A stretch of DNA of 56,771 nt, from positions 1 through 56,771 of the forward strand of contig CALFOT010000093.1 of assembly GCA_937919925.1 (NCBI GenBank), written 5' to 3'. The position numbers and the translations under genes were made by a program. Under the pieces are notes generated by a model. That model searched no databases, had not been told where the DNA came from, and saw only the letters and a program-made list of their open reading frames with translations. How positions within the stretch are numbered: the first letter of the stretch is position 1; each line of letters opens with the position of its first letter. This document shows positions 54,001 to 56,771 of the stretch, piece after piece. The stretch is from an uncultured bacterium (GTDB taxonomy: Bacteria; Planctomycetota; UBA1135).

Positions 54001-56771
54001 TTGGTTACTTTTCCGCAGGCTGAAATTGCCGAGTTACTCGCCGCCCAAGAGAGTCTGGTCAGCGCGGAAATCGCCGCCGCCGCGCCGCTCCAAAACGCTG
54101 AGAAACCGCTGCCACTCAATCGCTATCCGCGTTTGTTCCGCCGCAGTCTATTTGTGCGACGGATGGCTCTGTCGTATGGACAACCGCAGTTTGCGGCCAC
54201 CATGGATCAGCAGTTGCTCCGTGCTTTCCCGCAGGATGATGTAGCGCTAGGCATGATGGTCCGCGAACGCGTGCAGTGGGGGTTAACCGCCGCCGCGCAT
54301 GCACTGCTTCTCGACAGTGGGCGCGAACCACAGGAAATTGAAAGCTTGCTGTGGTTGGTTGGCAAAGGCGTTGCCGCCAACGCCACCGAGTTGGTTCCCA
54401 TTGATGAAGCCTTACGTTTGTTGTTGCCGATGATGGCCGCCAAGCAATATGAGGATGCCCGCTTGCTGCTGCGTCGCGTTGATTTTGGTGGCATCAAAGC
54501 AGACCGGAATAAGGATGCCGGGGTTTTGTTTGCCGCATCCGCTTTGATTGGCGATCAAGACTTAAGTCTATTCTTGGGGCGCAACTGGTTGCGCTTGCTC
54601 ATTTCCGCGGATAACTCCGCCAATGCCTATGTCGTGAGACCGGTCTTGGCCCGTGTAGCACTTTCCCTGCAGGAAGATTTCCGCCGCAGTTTTTATCAGT
54701 ACTTTGTGCAACTGATTCTGGATGACACGGACAAGCATGGTTCCTTGCTGTCCCTGTTACCCAGCATTCAAAAGCAAGTTGCTGAACCCTTAATGGAGCA
54801 AGAAAAATTGGTGGAGCTGATTACGGCAAATCCCCAATCCTTTGCCTACAACTTAGGCCCCTTACTTCAATTGGCTACGGAAGACGCCCGGGCGGGGCTG
54901 GCATCTGCGGTTTGGAATGAAATCTCACCCACCACCCGCTTGTGGTTCCTGTTTAATCTGATGGAGGCGGAAGTTGGGCCACTCGGTAGTGAAGTCGAGG
55001 ATTTGTTGGTGGAGTGGTTTGAGCAGCTCCTTGGGGATGAAGAAGACCTTTCGCGTCTGAACTATCGCCTGGATCAACTCACTACGGATGAGGCCATGGT
55101 GAGCAATCCAAGCCTGTCGCGGCGCATTGTGGCCGTGCTGGTGCAGGCCAAACCCGATGCGGTGATTGGCAAGTTCGCGCAAATCAAACTCTTGATGCAC
55201 GATCAGCACAACGACGAAGCCATCACCCTTGCGCTCGAAGTGTTTTTCCTTCCTGAGGTACAGGATGAGGAAAACTGGGAGTTCTACCAAACTCGTTACT
55301 ATATTCAAGAAACTATCCTGCCACTTGCGCCAGAGAAATTCTTGGCAAAAATGGATTCCGAAGAGCAGGGCAAAACGCCGGATTTAGATGGCGTCAACCG
55401 ACGTCTCAATTTGATACGCCAGCTGAGCAATAAAGACCTTACTTTGCAAGAACTGCGTAAGGCCTGTGAGCAACTACCCAATGAGCTCAGCCTACTCCAA
55501 CAACTCTATAGCGCTTTGCGCAACGTTGGCAACCTTGCCGAGGCCGATGCCCTCATGGCAAAAATGGTTGCGCAATTCCCCAGCGATGCAGATCTTGCGG
55601 CGCTGGAATTTCGTATTTGGCTCGAGCAAAGTTACGACGTCAAGGCGCTGGAAGCTTTACATCGGTTGCAAAAAATTAGGGGTGAAGTCAATCAAGCCAC
55701 CGCCGAGGAAGATGCCGCACAGAAGGTCGCTACTGCTGATATCGCTGCGGTCAAAGCGGCCGTCGACCAGCAAGACTACGCGCTAGCCAGCAACTTACTG
55801 CGGCGTATGTGGCGCACCTTCTCCAATGCAACCGAGCGCTTCTTTTTCAGCGGCAATCCTTTTTGGACCCAACTGCGTTGGCCGCAGGATATTCAAGATG
55901 ACGAGCAGTTGTCTAGCGCAGAACTGGCGGTACGCGAGGCTGACCAAGCACGCCGGGAACGCTCTGGGCTCGATGCTTATCGGGAACCGGAACCACACCC
56001 TGAAACCCAGCCCAACGCTTGGGAGGTGTTGGCAAAATATCCTTTCGGCGTGGCAGAGATGGAGCGATTCTTTCGTAGCAATGGCCCCCAAAACCTCGAA
56101 AACTACACCGCCATCATTGACGGCTTGGCGCTCGCACGCACCCTCCAAAATGGTCCCGATCAGGCGATTGCTCAATTACTTGCCAAGGTGAATTCCGGCA
56201 ATGCGGTCAAAGTTGAAGTCCTGCAGCTACTCTCACTTCTGCAAAGCAATCCTGATTTCGTCGGTCCGGAAGCGCAGCAAGCTTTAGATGAGCTCACCAG
56301 TAGCCTGCATCCTCGCGACGGCAATCAACTCTTACGCTTGGCCAATGTTATGGTGGCTGCTGGCGCGCGCGACCGAGCTTTGGATTTATACCGCTGGTGC
56401 GCTACGCAAACATCTGCGTCCGATTACTTCAGCAATCGCGAAGAAGAATTCGGTTCTATCCCGGTGAGTCGCTTAGTTGCTGAAATGCGCGCTAGTTTGG
56501 TGACTGGCGATGACATGATTGCGATTATTGAAATGGCACTGCAGTTTTCCACACCGGGCGATAGTCCCTGGGAGCAAGCTTCCTATCAACGGTTGGTCTT
56601 GGACACTTGGGTGGGGTTACTAGAACCCGCTGAAGCTTTGGCGCATAGTCGTGAAATTTGCGCGGGTGCGGATCGCATTCTCGAATACCGCTGGAACAAT
56701 TTCAGCGATACTGCGGCATGGCTGTATGCGCACCAGAATGAACTTGACCGCGCGCTGGAGTGCCTGGATTT
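51025..56771 (+). CDS. Giant secreted TPR-repeat protein (partial, C-terminus off the window)
   Basis: Open from the ATG at 51025 (ATGA overlap with the VWA gene) to the window edge: at least 1,915 codons without stop. Signal peptide FILIVWLLVLGVLPLSAQ. The remainder is nearly all helical repeats of TPR type, with phrases such as RREDALNAYAQALELLP, YLEQGNTEEARGLWTYFLED and GMREEAITAYQRGLANNPD. TPR proteins often close MoxR/Bat operons (BatE-like) but are usually far shorter. It probably acts as a scaffold on the outer side of the membrane. Its C-terminus and exact length are unknown. Confidence 0.9.
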   Translation, partial: MRFILIVWLLVLGVLPLSAQQIEPPISAELLTELTQTLSNAANQEGGRALFDQAILLEGNTDSLLAEIKTRLDQEQLSTANRIATLRLQTAILQRRGDLQAALASVEQELELHTELDSIIQHAQLLDCLERREDALNAYAQALELLPKEDERVVTLLLRRAMLSMEGDEEAKDSLAEFAASDACDLNMRNRAAVVLALLGRPEDAIELYEVEGEGSQLFRSQIRMAEWALKAKDADAAQKWAWLARASATLTRDRYYALTVLTEAHRMDDSLDRLLQAYAGEEDMDQQSHAAWIALLRETGDYDDAVTLYENSNSASGFSNASRRELLEMYREAGRTEEMVQQYKLLMATEPNHALWPEGLSRFYLEQGNTEEARGLWTYFLEDAPPGLGLVEAAKALMGLGQDDLAELCAQRCVDSDTARFAALQFLFDMHRLRGELDLAAAVLERTDQLAAADSPVRMQLSESFERIGNLQRAVDVLEQLREARGEELSEDLEMRLAWLHSEVGNEDIALERWRNLWLRVDSIPRRRYVEDRMMAVASRLGKLADIAIELEGRLFSGHADKRDSGLLVRLYTQVGDPVSATEIIEEFLKQAGGSAIEALEEKARVYMSCTDYHHYESTIRHLITLNPEGEGEYLQQIAMSMLERGKPDQARTVLERLKEIESDVASAEFEAGVLALAGMREEAITAYQRGLANNPDRIESYLMMAALMEQVGEKERAIGMFQDIALNADRDDLFMIAIDGLLNLDAPNGIMSWARRITLERLARRHDQVYLYQLLADIAEQVNDTEARIAALQGSLAIAGDRRVSVVRELMDLSAGRNNSFSFVGNQSGNAAKERHLAFGRRLIGLGQLVPPQVYLDLGRTFLAGGAISDASKTFRLARDLPDYDVFQREVGSIFEQSGYLHQALDIYRKVLIGDSTNVGLLVKVGELQEQLGDDVGAARLYRRAVELLLARRPLVTGDKDGESTQKYSRWGARNVDDFDKFFERSANGLLVTFPQAEIAELLAAQESLVSAEIAAAAPLQNAEKPLPLNRYPRLFRRSLFVRRMALSYGQPQFAATMDQQLLRAFPQDDVALGMMVRERVQWGLTAAAHALLLDSGREPQEIESLLWLVGKGVAANATELVPIDEALRLLLPMMAAKQYEDARLLLRRVDFGGIKADRNKDAGVLFAASALIGDQDLSLFLGRNWLRLLISADNSANAYVVRPVLARVALSLQEDFRRSFYQYFVQLILDDTDKHGSLLSLLPSIQKQVAEPLMEQEKLVELITANPQSFAYNLGPLLQLATEDARAGLASAVWNEISPTTRLWFLFNLMEAEVGPLGSEVEDLLVEWFEQLLGDEEDLSRLNYRLDQLTTDEAMVSNPSLSRRIVAVLVQAKPDAVIGKFAQIKLLMHDQHNDEAITLALEVFFLPEVQDEENWEFYQTRYYIQETILPLAPEKFLAKMDSEEQGKTPDLDGVNRRLNLIRQLSNKDLTLQELRKACEQLPNELSLLQQLYSALRNVGNLAEADALMAKMVAQFPSDADLAALEFRIWLEQSYDVKALEALHRLQKIRGEVNQATAEEDAAQKVATADIAAVKAAVDQQDYALASNLLRRMWRTFSNATERFFFSGNPFWTQLRWPQDIQDDEQLSSAELAVREADQARRERSGLDAYREPEPHPETQPNAWEVLAKYPFGVAEMERFFRSNGPQNLENYTAIIDGLALARTLQNGPDQAIAQLLAKVNSGNAVKVEVLQLLSLLQSNPDFVGPEAQQALDELTSSLHPRDGNQLLRLANVMVAAGARDRALDLYRWCATQTSASDYFSNREEEFGSIPVSRLVAEMRASLVTGDDMIAIIEMALQFSTPGDSPWEQASYQRLVLDTWVGLLEPAEALAHSREICAGADRILEYRWNNFSDTAAWLYAHQNELDRALECLD

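Noticed and set aside
1-56771. tRNA genes, CRISPR arrays, insertion sequences, prophage or integrase genes
   Set aside because: No regularly spaced repeats, transposase or integrase motifs, or tRNA-like signatures were found; gaps between genes are short.

Overview
This window is a compact chromosomal segment of a Gram-negative-type bacterium, most likely a member of the Planctomycetota or, less likely, another PVC-superphylum lineage. The pointers are a small protein matching the family otherwise described from Planctomycetes and Verrucomicrobia (26670-27083), planctomycete-style secreted proteins (aspartyl-protease-like plus thioredoxin-like, giant TPR), a DUF4340 protein attached to a Gld-type ABC exporter, a Ser/Thr kinase, and an outer-membrane secretin. 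The lineage call rests on recall, not on a phylogeny. There are no rRNA or tRNA genes, insertion sequences, phage genes or CRISPR arrays, and no gene-free stretch reaches 300 bases. At least ten neighbouring gene pairs share an ATGA, GTGA or TTGA start/stop overlap.

Layout. 1-4649 (-): type II secretion genes gspD-gspE-gspF, the last cut by the window edge. 4839-5288: a lone EIIA/PtsN-like protein. 5320-6357 (-): a YrdC/Sua5 domain fused to a low-molecular-weight phosphatase. 6439-11429: a soluble histidine kinase, an NtrC-type sigma-54 activator and an exported PHP-domain protein (DUF3604). 11513-13399: dnaK, with a strong terminator. 13510-17946: a GldA/F/G-type ABC exporter with DUF4340. 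17941-21853 (-): yggS, a Ser/Thr kinase and purN. 21935-23883: ald and uppP. 23893-24981 (-): a lipoprotein amidase. 25041-28934: tmk, a clamp-loader delta-prime-like gene, a conserved hypothetical, an AI-2E-family permease and pgeF. 28931-31189 (-): an S41 C-terminal processing protease. 31262-38355: moaC, accB-accC, then a nucleotide-sugar operon with glmS. 38403-39806 (-): an HtrA/DegP-like protease. 40003-56771: two secreted proteins, then a MoxR/DUF58/BatA/VWA cluster ending in a TPR protein of more than 1,900 residues that is cut by the window edge.

Most striking observations. (1) Two close matches to the sigma-54 -24/-12 promoter sit 35-36 bases upstream of dnaK and of the S41 protease. 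The window also encodes a complete NtrB/NtrC-like pair. This suggests a sigma-54-driven protein-quality-control regulon. (2) The secreted-protein gene at 40003 stops at an in-frame TGA, yet 44 coding-like codons continue in the same frame almost to the next gene. (3) The next protein carries a thioredoxin-like domain that seems to have lost its CxxC, and an aspartyl-protease-like domain with DTA in place of DTG. (4) Several divergent promoter regions hold perfect palindromes or inverted repeats that look like operators.
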